From: Clostridiales bacterium
GTDB lineage: Bacteria; Bacillota; Clostridia; Lachnospirales; WQUN01
Assembly (NCBI GenBank): GCA_031287685.1
Contig: JAITSQ010000025.1
Coordinates: forward strand, 99,956 to 163,955
Direction of reading: 5' to 3'
Length of the DNA stretch: 64,000 nucleotides
Every line of letters begins with the position of its first letter. The stretch's first letter is position 1. This document shows, in pieces, positions 42,206 to 51,267 of the stretch. The position numbers and the translations under genes were made by a program. The notes under the pieces are model-generated. The model saw only the letters and a list, made by a program, of their open reading frames with translations, was not told where the DNA came from and did not search any database.

Positions 42206-45200
42206 TTGAAAAATATAGCTAAAAAGCTAAAGCGGGCGGCGGCGTTTTTATGCGCGGCAGTAATGACGGCGGCGGCCCTGCCGGCGGTTGCGGTTTTCGC
42301 CACCGCGCAAAGCCCCGTGCCGTGGGTGCGCCTGACCGACAGCAGCAACAGCGAGCAAGGCTCGGGCTACAATATAAAGATGTTCTGGGCCAGGCCCAAC
42401 GCCGCCCCGAACGAGGACCCTCTTGAGGGATATGACGTAAGCGGCGTAAATAAAACCTCAAGCAATAAAACCCCGGTTTATTTTTCCGACAAGCCGTTTG
42501 CGCCGGACGCCACGAGCGCCTCAAAGCAGTTCAGGCAGAGCGAGCTTCAGCACGGCAGCCTGTACGCTTTTTCGGCTGTGCCCTATCACTATGACGATAT
42601 AGGCACTCCGACAAGGCCGAATATTCAGAAAAGGACGCCCGCGGATAACCCGTTCGCCTTTTATCTGACGGATATAGACGTTGAGGCCAGCGGATATATT
42701 GAAAGCTCGGGCGGCATAAACTCAACTTACGTCACCGTCACCTGGGATAACCCGGCCTACGACGGGGTCAGCGTAATAAAGCAGTTTGACATCTATTACG
42801 CCCCCGTCAGCGAAAACGAGGAGATTCCCATGGACGAGCGGACGAAAGTAGCCGTTCGGGTGGACAACAACGACCCTAAATTAGAGACGCTCTCCGACGG
42901 CAAACTGCGCTACACTTTCCGCGCGCCCGGCAACGTCGAGCCGCTGAAGCCGTATCAGCTTAAGGTCGTCCCGAATTTTGACAACAATGTAGTTACTGTC
43001 GGCGGCACGGATTATCCCGCCGTTGACATAGGAAACAACAACGATAAAGCGGTCGTTTTCTCCGGGCGGGAATACCGCTGCAGCTTCATAATAGAGCCGC
43101 AGGTGACTGTGCATAAGTACGGCGCGGATAAAATCATTATCCAGTGGTCGGACCTGAGCGCCTTTGAAACAAGCTCAGGCAGCGGCGGAAGCAGCGGCGA
43201 CGAAATTAAAATCGCTTCCGTGGTGATTTACGAAAGGTCTAAAACTGACCCGATACCGAAAATTATCGGCACCCTTTACGGGCTTGCGGCGAAGGATATA
43301 AATTTCTGGATTACGGACGACCCGGAGAAAACCCCGCCGTATGAGCGCAAAGAATACACCATAGACGTTTACTACACGATTAACGGCAAACAGGCCGACC
43401 CGCCGCTCCGCCCGGATTGGGCGTCCGTTTTGGACGGAGATGAAGAGTATCTGCCGTATCTGCCGACAATTTACGAGCTTAAGGCGAACGAAAAGCAGGG
43501 GGACGGCAAGACGGAGTATTCCGTCGATATGCGCTGGCTGGCGTTTCAGCGCGATCCGTATTACCCTCAGAGTGAGCCGCTTAACTGGGACTCGGACGGA
43601 GACGGCAAAAACGACGGCTTTATCGACAACCAGTTAGTCTATAACATCTGGGTGACGGACGACGCGTCGAATTTTGACATAGACGCGTTTCAGACTTTCG
43701 CCCTCCGCCTCGGCGACGAAAACAGCACGGAGCTGCCCACTGCGAATCTTGACGTCAAAAACTATCCGGAGACTTTCGTCGATACGGACGGGCAGACCAA
43801 GACGCGGATTAAGCCCACCTATGTTCTCCGGGAAGAGGACGGCAAGGCCATTAAAGAATACGCGGCCCGGTCGGCAAGCGGCGGTTTTGAGTATAAGCCT
43901 CTTGAGCCTAACAAGGTTTATTATTTCAGGATTGTGGCCAAGCGCGTGCCGCTGACCAATCCCCCGAAACAGTCAAGGCCCGGCAGAGGAAGCATATTCA
44001 TACCGGGAACCGGGGCCGCCGAGCGCCCGCTGATGATTTCCGCGCCGCCGCTGAGAATCCAGCGTGACGAAAAGGGCTTGGAGAAAATCACCGACACGAC
44101 CGTGGCTATTGAGTGGGACACGCGGTTCGTCGAGGCTTATGACGCGAAAACCAACCGGTGGTATTCCCAGGCGCTCCTTGGCAAGGACGAAAACGGCAAC
44201 GCCGCCCCGGTTTTCGGCGGTTCGCCGTCCGACGAGAATATACTGCTCGGCGTAAAACCCGAAAAAGACACGAACCAAATGCTGACGAAGGCCCGCGCGG
44301 CGCTTTCGTCGAAACTTGGCGGCAACACCACCCCAAGCGCCGAGGATATTCCGCTTCGCGTAATCGACCTTGGCGCTTTGCCCAGCGAGCCGGACTCTAA
44401 AGCCGCGGCGCCGGCCGCCGGGCGTTACGCTAATTACGCCGTTCACACCGCTGAGGATTCCGCAATCTCAAGCGATTACAACAATTACGTGACGGGGGCT
44501 TTGGCGGGAGACGCGGTTTGGCGGCGGGACGTCGCGCCCCAAAAAGAAGGGGCCTACACGCTTTCCTACGTCGTTGACAAGACGGAGAACCCAGGCGGGG
44601 AACTGAAACCGAACACCCCTTACGTGATTTTCCTTCTGCCGTATTATGATAACCAGAAGGACGCGTATTATCCCGCTTATATCACGGCGACGACAATTGA
44701 GGCGCGCCCGCCTCTCGACATAGACCCGACGACCCCGGTCATCCGCGTTGATACTTCCAAAACCACCGACCAGGATATAACCGTTTACTGGACGTATCAG
44801 GAGGGTATGGAGTATATACTGCATTATTCGGAGCTTGCGTCCGACCACTCCGGAAACGGCGGAGTGGCCATACCGTGGGACGAGCTTAAGCCCCCGAACA
44901 GCACGATAATAAAAGACCGCAAAGACCCGGAAACCGGCAGGGTTCAGCCGTTTATCGAATATACGGTAAAATACCTTTTCCCGGAGACGGCTTATCATTT
45001 CTGGGTGGAGGTGCGCCCCGCGGGAAGCGAGGGCGGCGGCGATAAGGACAAGGCGAAAATATCCAACCCGGTTTCGGAAACGACAAAGGAAATGCAGCCG
45101 CCCGACCCGCCGAGAGGTTTCGGCATAGCGGGAAAAGAGAGCGTAGGCCTTCACAACAAGATTTTCGGCACGGAATGGGACGGGAGCGACCCGAAAAGCC

Positions 45201-46756
45201 TTATCCTTGAGTGGATGATGGACTTAAACGACACGGTTTACCCGGAAGAGTCCAAGGGCGGCGGGGAAAAGGCCGACCCGGCGGCCGACCTTTACCCGCT
45301 TGTAATGGCGTATTTCCCTGACCTTACGCCAAATAAGCGGTATTACGCGCGGGCGAAGACCGTCCTGACCATAGTCAAGGGCGAGCCCGGCAAGCCGTAT
45401 ACGCCCGTGTATAATTATGTCGTGCAGGTGTCCGCCGACCCGGATTTCGTGGATTATGTCGAAAAAATAATCCCGGATTTGAAGCCCGAGACCGTGGATA
45501 ACGTCAGCGCCAAGCGCAAGGAGTCCGCCTGGACTTCGACAATTAACGTGACCACCGGCAAGTCCGGGGACGATTACGACACAAACGTAAACCCCAACCA
45601 TTACCCGCTGCCGACTAAGGACTTTGAGATAATTTACGACGCGGCCGCGCAGACTCTGACCTATCGTATGAGGAGCAACAAGAAAGACCAGCAGGGCAAC
45701 AACGACAATCAGGTTGACCAGCGGTTCATTTCAAATATGATTAAGCAGGGTGCGTTTACCTATGACGCGGATTTGTCGCAGTACAGCGGGCGGGCGCTCA
45801 AGGAGCGGCGCTTTGAAATGCCTTACTCGATTTACCGCGCGTTCGACGAGCGCAAAATCAGCCTCAATATAAAAATGGATGATTTCGGCCTGACCATAGC
45901 GCCGGGCAGCCTGAACACGCCGGAGGCGAAGGCCGTCCCCAATTTTGGCGCGTCGTCGTATATAAGCGTGCGGGTAACGGAGAACCCGCCCGCGCACGCG
46001 CTTGAGGCCGGGCAGAGATACGCCGCCGCCCCGCGCAAAATCGGCGTGACCATAGAGGCGGATATGAACACGGCGAACCTGAAAACGCTCGCTCAGCCGA
46101 TGTCGCTTGAGTTTAAGGCGCCGGCCGCCAAAGACGGCGAGAATACCGGCGTTTACGTCAGCGATACGAACACGGGCGGCTGGAGCCGCCTGAACGCGGA
46201 TTATTCGCCGAAGGAGAAAAGCTACGCGGCCAGTTCGCCCAAGCTGTCTAATTTCGCCGTTATCGCGCGGCCCGCGCCCGCCTCAACCGGGGACGAGTAC
46301 ACGGATTACACGCTTAAAAACCTGACCAGCCGCGTGGACATAACCGACCTGCCGAGAATCGACCCGGCGGCCCCTATAGACGGCGGCCAGCTGAACGCGC
46401 TTATTTACGCCGTGTCGAAAAATTTGAGAACCGCCGCCGTGAACGCGCCCCTGCCTAAGGACGCGGCGGACGCGCTCGCAAAGGCGGGGATGTCCGTGCC
46501 CGTGGGCGAGGTGCCGAAGCTTCAGGGCGTTAAGGCTCTGGTGCGTCTTTATGAGACGAAAGCCGGCCAAATTAAGGATTACGGCTCGGTTTCGGATTAT
46601 CCCGAAGCCGACGGGCAGGATAAGGCCGCGAAGACCGCCATACTAAAGGCGGAGGCGGTGGGCCTGCTTGACAGAACGCCCTCGCTCTCAGGGAATTTGA
46701 CTTACGCCGACGCGCTGTATATGATAGACCTTGCTATACAGGACGGCGGAAACTGA
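42206..46756 (+). CDS. giant secreted surface protein with fibronectin III-like and SLH-like regions (1516 residues)
   Basis: Second gene of a two-gene surface operon. TTG start at 42206 with GAGGTGA 8 bases upstream. Signal peptide of about 34 residues (KKLKRAAAFL, hydrophobic core, cut near ATA-QS). The body is a series of fibronectin III-like modules (VTVTWDNPAYDGVSVIKQFDIYYA; VAIEWDTRF; ITVYWTYQEGMEYILHYSEL). Near residue 462 DSDGDGKNDGFID is an EF-hand or thrombospondin-3-type calcium loop. The C-terminal third repeats the layout of its neighbour: a MPYSIYRAFDERKISLNI domain near 1215, a NTGGWSRLN segment near 1322 ending SNFAVIA, then a degenerate SLH-like tail (GVKALVRLYETKAG; LTYADALYMIDLAI). 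Function unknown; adhesin or S-layer-like scaffold is the inference. Confidence 0.83.
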   Translation: MKNIAKKLKRAAAFLCAAVMTAAALPAVAVFATAQSPVPWVRLTDSSNSEQGSGYNIKMFWARPNAAPNEDPLEGYDVSGVNKTSSNKTPVYFSDKPFAPDATSASKQFRQSELQHGSLYAFSAVPYHYDDIGTPTRPNIQKRTPADNPFAFYLTDIDVEASGYIESSGGINSTYVTVTWDNPAYDGVSVIKQFDIYYAPVSENEEIPMDERTKVAVRVDNNDPKLETLSDGKLRYTFRAPGNVEPLKPYQLKVVPNFDNNVVTVGGTDYPAVDIGNNNDKAVVFSGREYRCSFIIEPQVTVHKYGADKIIIQWSDLSAFETSSGSGGSSGDEIKIASVVIYERSKTDPIPKIIGTLYGLAAKDINFWITDDPEKTPPYERKEYTIDVYYTINGKQADPPLRPDWASVLDGDEEYLPYLPTIYELKANEKQGDGKTEYSVDMRWLAFQRDPYYPQSEPLNWDSDGDGKNDGFIDNQLVYNIWVTDDASNFDIDAFQTFALRLGDENSTELPTANLDVKNYPETFVDTDGQTKTRIKPTYVLREEDGKAIKEYAARSASGGFEYKPLEPNKVYYFRIVAKRVPLTNPPKQSRPGRGSIFIPGTGAAERPLMISAPPLRIQRDEKGLEKITDTTVAIEWDTRFVEAYDAKTNRWYSQALLGKDENGNAAPVFGGSPSDENILLGVKPEKDTNQMLTKARAALSSKLGGNTTPSAEDIPLRVIDLGALPSEPDSKAAAPAAGRYANYAVHTAEDSAISSDYNNYVTGALAGDAVWRRDVAPQKEGAYTLSYVVDKTENPGGELKPNTPYVIFLLPYYDNQKDAYYPAYITATTIEARPPLDIDPTTPVIRVDTSKTTDQDITVYWTYQEGMEYILHYSELASDHSGNGGVAIPWDELKPPNSTIIKDRKDPETGRVQPFIEYTVKYLFPETAYHFWVEVRPAGSEGGGDKDKAKISNPVSETTKEMQPPDPPRGFGIAGKESVGLHNKIFGTEWDGSDPKSLILEWMMDLNDTVYPEESKGGGEKADPAADLYPLVMAYFPDLTPNKRYYARAKTVLTIVKGEPGKPYTPVYNYVVQVSADPDFVDYVEKIIPDLKPETVDNVSAKRKESAWTSTINVTTGKSGDDYDTNVNPNHYPLPTKDFEIIYDAAAQTLTYRMRSNKKDQQGNNDNQVDQRFISNMIKQGAFTYDADLSQYSGRALKERRFEMPYSIYRAFDERKISLNIKMDDFGLTIAPGSLNTPEAKAVPNFGASSYISVRVTENPPAHALEAGQRYAAAPRKIGVTIEADMNTANLKTLAQPMSLEFKAPAAKDGENTGVYVSDTNTGGWSRLNADYSPKEKSYAASSPKLSNFAVIARPAPASTGDEYTDYTLKNLTSRVDITDLPRIDPAAPIDGGQLNALIYAVSKNLRTAAVNAPLPKDAADALAKAGMSVPVGEVPKLQGVKALVRLYETKAGQIKDYGSVSDYPEADGQDKAAKTAILKAEAVGLLDRTPSLSGNLTYADALYMIDLAIQDGGN

Positions 46757-46793
46757 AAAACGCGAAAAAACGCGGACCGGGGATTTGCTATTC

Positions 46794-46903
46794 ATACCTA
46801 ATTCCATTTTCACAACGCTCAGCGCTCTTTGTTCGCTCAAAACGCGCCACGCCAGAGGGCGTGGCGCTTCGCTTCAAACAGCGTGTTCAAATTGGAATTA
46901 GTA
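46794..46903. repeat. palindromic intergenic element related to the AATTGCTATA family, copy 4
   Basis: TACCTAATTCCATTTTCACAACGCT on the left faces an imperfect complement ending GGAATTAGTA on the right. In the centre GCGCCACGCC (46844-46853) and GGCGTGGCGC (46858-46867) form a perfect 10-bp stem with an AGAG loop. The core TTCGCTCAAAACGCGC matches copy 2 at one mismatch. It lies between the convergent giant surface gene and amidohydrolase gene and could also act as a terminator. Confidence 0.65.
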
Positions 46904-46916
46904 TCGGCCCGAGGTT

Positions 46917-47690
46917 TTAATTTTTCAACAGCTCGTCCGCGTTTTTATAAAAAATTTTTTCGTATTCCTCGTCCGTCAGGCCCAGCCCGAGCAGCCGGTC
47001 AACCTCCTCTCCGGGCTTCCACATCGGGTAGTCCGAGCCGAACAGGACGCGCTCCGGGCCGAATTTTCGTATGAGGGCGCGCGCGTCGCCCGGTTCCATA
47101 AACATAAGCGAGCTTGACGTGTCCACATAACAATCGACCTCGGAGAGGACTTCGGCGGCGCGAAGAAACAGAGACCAGCCGCCGAAATGCGCGCCTATCA
47201 CCGTCAGGCGCGGAAACCTGCGGCAAACGGCGGCTACGCGCTCCGGCGCGGAGTGGTCAAGGCGCGGGTCCCCGCAATGGAGAAGCAAGGGCAGCCGCCC
47301 CTCAAGCAGCGCGTATAACGGGAACATTTTCGGGTCGTCTATGTCGAACCGCTGAAAATCCGGGTGCAGCTTCAGTCCGCGCAAACCCAGGGAGATAATC
47401 CGCTCCGTCTCCGCCTCAAAATCCGGAAAATCCGGGTGCATTGCGCCGAAGCCGACGAATCGCGGGTTTTCCGCCGCGGAAGCCGCTATAAAGCTGTTTA
47501 TCGACGAAACCTGCGCCGGAGCGGTCGCCACCGAATGGACGACGAACCGGCTTATTTTTTTGTGCGTCAGAAGCTCCGAAACCGTGCCGCTCGCGCTCAC
47601 CGGGAGGTTGTAAAACGCCCCGATGCTTTGCGCCGCTTTCTCGGCTATCCTGTCGGGGTAGACGTGCGCGTGGATGTCCGTGATTAACAT
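46917..47690 (-). CDS. amidohydrolase family 2 (TIM-barrel metal-dependent hydrolase)
   Basis: A 257-residue amidohydrolase-2 (PF04909-like) protein. Metal-binding positions are visible: DIHAHVYP at the N terminus, KLHPDFQ, LLHCGDPR, VIGAHFGG and LFGSDYPMW near the C terminus. Family members decarboxylate or hydrolyse small aromatic or lactone substrates; none is assigned. I chose ATG at 47690 with AAAGAGGGGG 6 bases upstream; a longer frame starting at 47732 would overlap the divergent promoter. It is convergent with the giant surface gene. Confidence 0.87.
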   Translation of the reverse strand: MLITDIHAHVYPDRIAEKAAQSIGAFYNLPVSASGTVSELLTHKKISRFVVHSVATAPAQVSSINSFIAASAAENPRFVGFGAMHPDFPDFEAETERIISLGLRGLKLHPDFQRFDIDDPKMFPLYALLEGRLPLLLHCGDPRLDHSAPERVAAVCRRFPRLTVIGAHFGGWSLFLRAAEVLSEVDCYVDTSSSLMFMEPGDARALIRKFGPERVLFGSDYPMWKPGEEVDRLLGLGLTDEEYEKIFYKNADELLKN

Positions 47691-47710
47691 TGTATTCCCC
47701 CTCTTTCCGT

Positions 47711-47739
47711 TTGTCAATAATTGCCTCTCCACATAATAT
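47711..47739 (+). promoter_or_regulatory. possible promoter of the unknown gene at 47774
   Basis: TTGTCA (47711-47716), 17-base spacer, TAATAT (47734-47739), in the short gap upstream of a gene with a good AAGGAG site. Confidence 0.5.
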
Positions 47740-47773
47740 ATATAATAACAGCGATAATTGCAAGGAGTTTGTT

Positions 47774-48772
47774 ATGAATTATAAAAGAATATTCATACCT
47801 ATGCGCGGCGCGTCCGGCGGGGAGGCTCTGGGAAAGTGCGTCATAGAGACGGGAAGCGGCTTCCGGGCGAATATATCGGCGCAGGGGCTGAAGGCCGGCT
47901 CGCCTTACTGGCTGTATCTTTTGGGCGATACGGACGGAATGGAAGCCTCTAAGCTCTTAACGGATATGAAAGGCAAGATAAACGCCCGCGTTACGCCGGA
48001 AACGGCGGCGTTCGTCATAAAAACTGCGGTTATCGCGGATAAAGACGGGGCCGCCGCGCTCGTCGGCTTCGTCGGCGACACGGTCAATTATAGAGAAGCC
48101 CTTATGAAAGCCCGAAGAAAAAACGCGGAGCCGCCGAAAAGCGAGGAGAAACCGGCGGTCCCGGAGGAAGGGCCGCGGGTTGAGTACGCTCATCCCGTCC
48201 CGGAGGGGAAACCGCCAACTCCGGAGGAAACCTCGCCGCCCTCCGCGGAAAACGCTGGGGAGAACCCTGGCGAGAAGCCGCACGCCGCGTGCGGAGCGGA
48301 GCGCGCGGCGGAAACTCCGGATATGTATCAGATGTTCAAGGCGATGTCGCGGCGGGTGCGCGAGGCGCTGAACGAGCCGGACAGCTTTAACGGCGCGGCG
48401 CCGGAAACGCGCGATTATCCGCCGACGGCGCTTGATTATATTTTTGATTACGGGACGCGAATGTCGCCTTTTAAGGACGGCAAGTCCCCGGAAATGTTCG
48501 TGAAAATCGGCTTGCGGGAGCTTGCCCTGCTGCCGCTGGATTACGAGCGGACGGCCGGAGACTACGCGGTCAACGCGGTTTACCGCCAGAACAAGCACTT
48601 TATCCTGGCGCGGCATAAAAATCTTTATCTTCTTGGCGCGCCCATAGCTGAAATAAAAAAAGAGGAGAGCCAAAACCGCGTGAAAGCCCTGTATAATCTG
48701 GGTTTTACGGAAATACGCCTCTGCCGCGACCCGGACGCGGCTTATTGCATTATGACTTTGCCTGTGGTATAA
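47774..48772 (+). CDS. protein of unknown function with acidic proline-rich linker
   Basis: A 332-residue protein without signal peptide or membrane helix. The N-terminal 115 residues look like a beta-sandwich (CVIETGSGFRANISAQGLKAGSPYWLYLLGDTDGMEASKLLTDMKGKINARV) resembling domains seen in uncharacterised clostridial proteins. A Pro/Glu-rich linker covers about 117-180, and the C-terminal 150 residues form a second compact domain (YIFDYGTRMSPFKDGKSPEMFVKIGLRELALLPLDYERTAGDYAVN...HKNLYLLGAPI). I chose ATG at 47774 because of AAGGAG 7 bases upstream; the frame is open further upstream but without support. I cannot assign a function. Confidence 0.75.
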   Translation: MNYKRIFIPMRGASGGEALGKCVIETGSGFRANISAQGLKAGSPYWLYLLGDTDGMEASKLLTDMKGKINARVTPETAAFVIKTAVIADKDGAAALVGFVGDTVNYREALMKARRKNAEPPKSEEKPAVPEEGPRVEYAHPVPEGKPPTPEETSPPSAENAGENPGEKPHAACGAERAAETPDMYQMFKAMSRRVREALNEPDSFNGAAPETRDYPPTALDYIFDYGTRMSPFKDGKSPEMFVKIGLRELALLPLDYERTAGDYAVNAVYRQNKHFILARHKNLYLLGAPIAEIKKEESQNRVKALYNLGFTEIRLCRDPDAAYCIMTLPVV

Positions 48773-48794
48773 TTATGAGGAAATATACGATACA

Positions 48795-48842
48795 GCCGTT
48801 TTTACTTGAAACGGCGATATCGCAATTTTCAAAATTGCTATA
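48795..48842. repeat. AATTGCTATA palindromic element, copy 5, with adjacent hairpin
   Basis: GCAATTTTCAAAATTGC (48822-48838) is a perfect palindrome around a central C and is followed by TATAAGG, the same terminus as copies 1-3. Immediately before it GCCGTTT (48795-48801) and AAACGGC (48809-48815) form a hairpin. Together they fill the gap before trmB. Confidence 0.6.
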
Positions 48843-48857
48843 AGGATAAGGATTTTA

Positions 48858-49493
48858 ATGAGAAACAGGAAAAAACCTTGGGCGGGGCGTGAGCTTGCCG
48901 AAAACCCGATGCTCGCGCGGGAGCCGGAGAAGGGCTTCGTCCGCCGCCGTTTCGGGAACGATAACCCGGTATATCTTGAAATCGGCTGCGGCAAGGGGCG
49001 GTTTATAACGAAAAAGGCCGCCGCCGCGCCGGAAGCCAATTTCATAGGACTTGAAAAGGAGCGGATTATAATCGCCTCCGCTCTGCGCGAAGCGTCCGGC
49101 GCGGGCGGCCCCCGGAACCTCTGCTTCATTCTTGGCGAGGCGGAGGCTTTGGGCGGAATGTTCGGCGAGGGCGAAATCTCTCGCATATACCTGAATTTCA
49201 GCGACCCTTGGCGGGAGCGCAAAAAATGGGAAAAGCGCCGCCTGACGCATATGAATTTCCTTGAGATTTATAAGCGGATTCTGGCGCGCGACGGGGAGAT
49301 TTTTTTCAAGACGGACAACAGGCGGCTTTTCGACTTTTCGGTAGAACAGCTTGAAAAGGCTGGTTTCAGGCTTGCCGGCGCGACGTATGACCTGCACGGC
49401 GGCGGGGTGGCCGAGGACGCGCTCCTTACGGAATACGAGGAGCGGTTTGTGGGCCTTGGCGTGCCGATATGCGCGCTGTCGGCGAAATTATAA
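48858..49493 (+). CDS. trmB: tRNA (guanine46-N7)-methyltransferase TrmB
   Basis: A 211-residue class I methyltransferase making m7G46. It has the SAM motif YLEIGCGKGRFITK, IGLEKERIIIASAL, the family signature YLNFSDPWRERKKWEKRRLTH and the C-terminal TEYEERF. Typical length. It follows a repeat element; the 16 bases before the ATG contain AAGGATAAGGA. Confidence 0.96.
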   Translation: MRNRKKPWAGRELAENPMLAREPEKGFVRRRFGNDNPVYLEIGCGKGRFITKKAAAAPEANFIGLEKERIIIASALREASGAGGPRNLCFILGEAEALGGMFGEGEISRIYLNFSDPWRERKKWEKRRLTHMNFLEIYKRILARDGEIFFKTDNRRLFDFSVEQLEKAGFRLAGATYDLHGGGVAEDALLTEYEERFVGLGVPICALSAKL

Positions 49494-49526
49494 AATTATT
49501 TTAGGAATAGATTCAGGTGTTATTTG

Positions 49527-50396
49527 ATGATAAACTTTAAGCCCGTCAGGACGGAGGACAAGGAAGCGCTTGTCCCGTATATTAATAAATCGGGCTTCGT
49601 AAACTCGGAATGCAGCTTTACCATAATGCGCGCTTGGCAAGAAGCTTGTAATATCGAATACGCTTTCGCGGAGGGCGCGCTGTGTGTGAAATGGACGGAC
49701 GTTAACGGCAAGGAGGGATTTTACTTCCCAATGGGTGACGACGAGGCCGCGAAGGCCGCGATTTACGCCATAGCCGCCGAGCGCGGCGGGAAAATTACGC
49801 TGACCGGCCAGTCCGAGCAGGCTCTTGACAAACTCCGCAAATTCGGGATAAGCGCCGAGATAACCCCCCGACGGGACACGTTCGATTATGTTTATGAGCG
49901 TGAAAGGCTCGTGACGCTTGCCGGAAAGAAGCTCCATGGGAAAAAGAACCATTTCAACCATTTTATCGCGAACTATGATTATGAAATGCGGGAAGTGACG
50001 GAGGACGGCATAGGGCTGTGCGAGAGGCTTCTGGAGCGCGTCATAGAGGACAGGAGCAGCGATTCGGAGCGGGAGCTGAAGAGCACGCTTTTTATGCTCC
50101 GCGAGCGAGAGCGGCTTGGCCTGCGCGGAGAGCTGCTCATAGCCTCCGGAGACCCGGTCGGCTTGATTCTTGGGCAGGAGCACCGAGGGTACGCCCTGCT
50201 GCACGTGGCGCGGTGCGACGTTTCCGTGCGCGGCGCGTCCGTCGCGCTTTTCAAGTTTTTTTTAGAGCGCAATTTCTCCGGCCTGCAATATGTGAATTTT
50301 ATGGAGGATATGGGCATAGAGGGCCTGCGGAAGGCCAAGCTGTCGTATTGTCCGGCGTTTTTTATTGAAAAAAGCGACGCGCGTATAAGCATATGA
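49527..50396 (+). CDS. DUF2156-like GNAT-fold protein (phosphatidylglycerol lysyltransferase C-domain family)
   Basis: A 289-residue protein of the DUF2156 type, related to the catalytic domain of MprF-like aminoacyl-tRNA-dependent transferases but without membrane helices. Recognisable are the tandem GNAT-like halves, the segment LAGKKLHGKKNHFNHFIANYDYEMRE near residues 130-155, and the C-terminal YVNFMEDMGIEGLRKAKLSYCPAFFIEK. Clostridial homologues are mostly uncharacterised. I chose ATG at 49527 with AGGTG upstream; the TTG just before it adds one residue. Confidence 0.82.
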   Translation: MINFKPVRTEDKEALVPYINKSGFVNSECSFTIMRAWQEACNIEYAFAEGALCVKWTDVNGKEGFYFPMGDDEAAKAAIYAIAAERGGKITLTGQSEQALDKLRKFGISAEITPRRDTFDYVYERERLVTLAGKKLHGKKNHFNHFIANYDYEMREVTEDGIGLCERLLERVIEDRSSDSERELKSTLFMLRERERLGLRGELLIASGDPVGLILGQEHRGYALLHVARCDVSVRGASVALFKFFLERNFSGLQYVNFMEDMGIEGLRKAKLSYCPAFFIEKSDARISI

Positions 50397-50412
50397 TTTT
50401 CAGGAGGCGCTT

Positions 50413-51267
50413 ATGATTAAAAAAATCGTGATACCGGCAATGTGCGCGGCGCTTCTGACCGCCTGCGGGAGAGGCCGCGCGGCCGAACCTCCGGAACCGC
50501 CCCGGCCGGCCGAGCTGAACGCCGGCGCGCCCGACGGCTCGGACGGCGCTGTGTCCAGGGGAATTTATGCCGCGGAGGAGGACGGGGAGGCGGAATTTGT
50601 CTCCAAGTGGGAGAAAAACCCAAAAGAAGCCGAATACGACCTTAACGGCGCGGCCGGCGCGGATATGGTGGAGCTTGACTACGCCGACCTCAAGCGGGTT
50701 ATTTTTCACGGGTATTTCGGAATGTTCGTCTATGATTTGGAATCCGGCAAAATCACCCGCAGCCTTGACTTAAAGGAAATCGGCTGCGGGGACACCCAAG
50801 GGGATAATTTTGCCCTCGTCCGCGTCAGCGACGACGGCAAATGGGTTTATATCCACGCGAACGGCAGCGACAGGGCATATACCTGGAACCTTTCCGGGGA
50901 CGAAAAAAGCGACGGCAGCCTGACCAACAACGCTTATGAGGAGAGTGACCCCTCCGAAGGCTTCAAGGTGTTTTACGGCGGGGAGTATCACAACGTGAAG
51001 CCGTTTGATAATTTCGTGACTTTAACGCAAGAGCACGCCGCGGAGACCCTGCCGGAACCTCTGCAAAAGGCTATGGAAGGGAACGAGGGCGCGTTCAGCC
51101 GGCGCGCCGCCCTGACGGCAAACGGAACCGGCGTATTAAAAGACTCGGACGGCACGATAGGCGGCCTGCTGTACGTCGCTTACGGAAGCGAGGAAAGCGG
51201 CGGCGGGCTGGCGCGTGAGCTTTTTCAGACAATCGTAAATAAAAATTCAGGGGGAACGGCCGAATGA
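50413..51267 (+). CDS. predicted lipoprotein of unknown function
   Basis: A 284-residue protein with a lipoprotein signal peptide (KKIVIPAMCAALLTAC, lipobox LTAC, Cys18). The following 30 residues are Pro/Ala/Glu rich, typical of an exported tether. The folded part contains WD-like or propeller-like strands (VIFHGYFGMFVYDLESGKITRSLDL; ALVRVSDDGKWVYIH; GFKVFYGGEYHNVKPFDNFVTLTQEHA), reminiscent of the sensor-like extracellular regions of clostridial BlaR1-type proteins, but no peptidase domain is attached. AGGAGG precedes the ATG. It overlaps the next small lipoprotein gene as ATGA. Confidence 0.78.
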   Translation: MIKKIVIPAMCAALLTACGRGRAAEPPEPPRPAELNAGAPDGSDGAVSRGIYAAEEDGEAEFVSKWEKNPKEAEYDLNGAAGADMVELDYADLKRVIFHGYFGMFVYDLESGKITRSLDLKEIGCGDTQGDNFALVRVSDDGKWVYIHANGSDRAYTWNLSGDEKSDGSLTNNAYEESDPSEGFKVFYGGEYHNVKPFDNFVTLTQEHAAETLPEPLQKAMEGNEGAFSRRAALTANGTGVLKDSDGTIGGLLYVAYGSEESGGGLARELFQTIVNKNSGGTAE

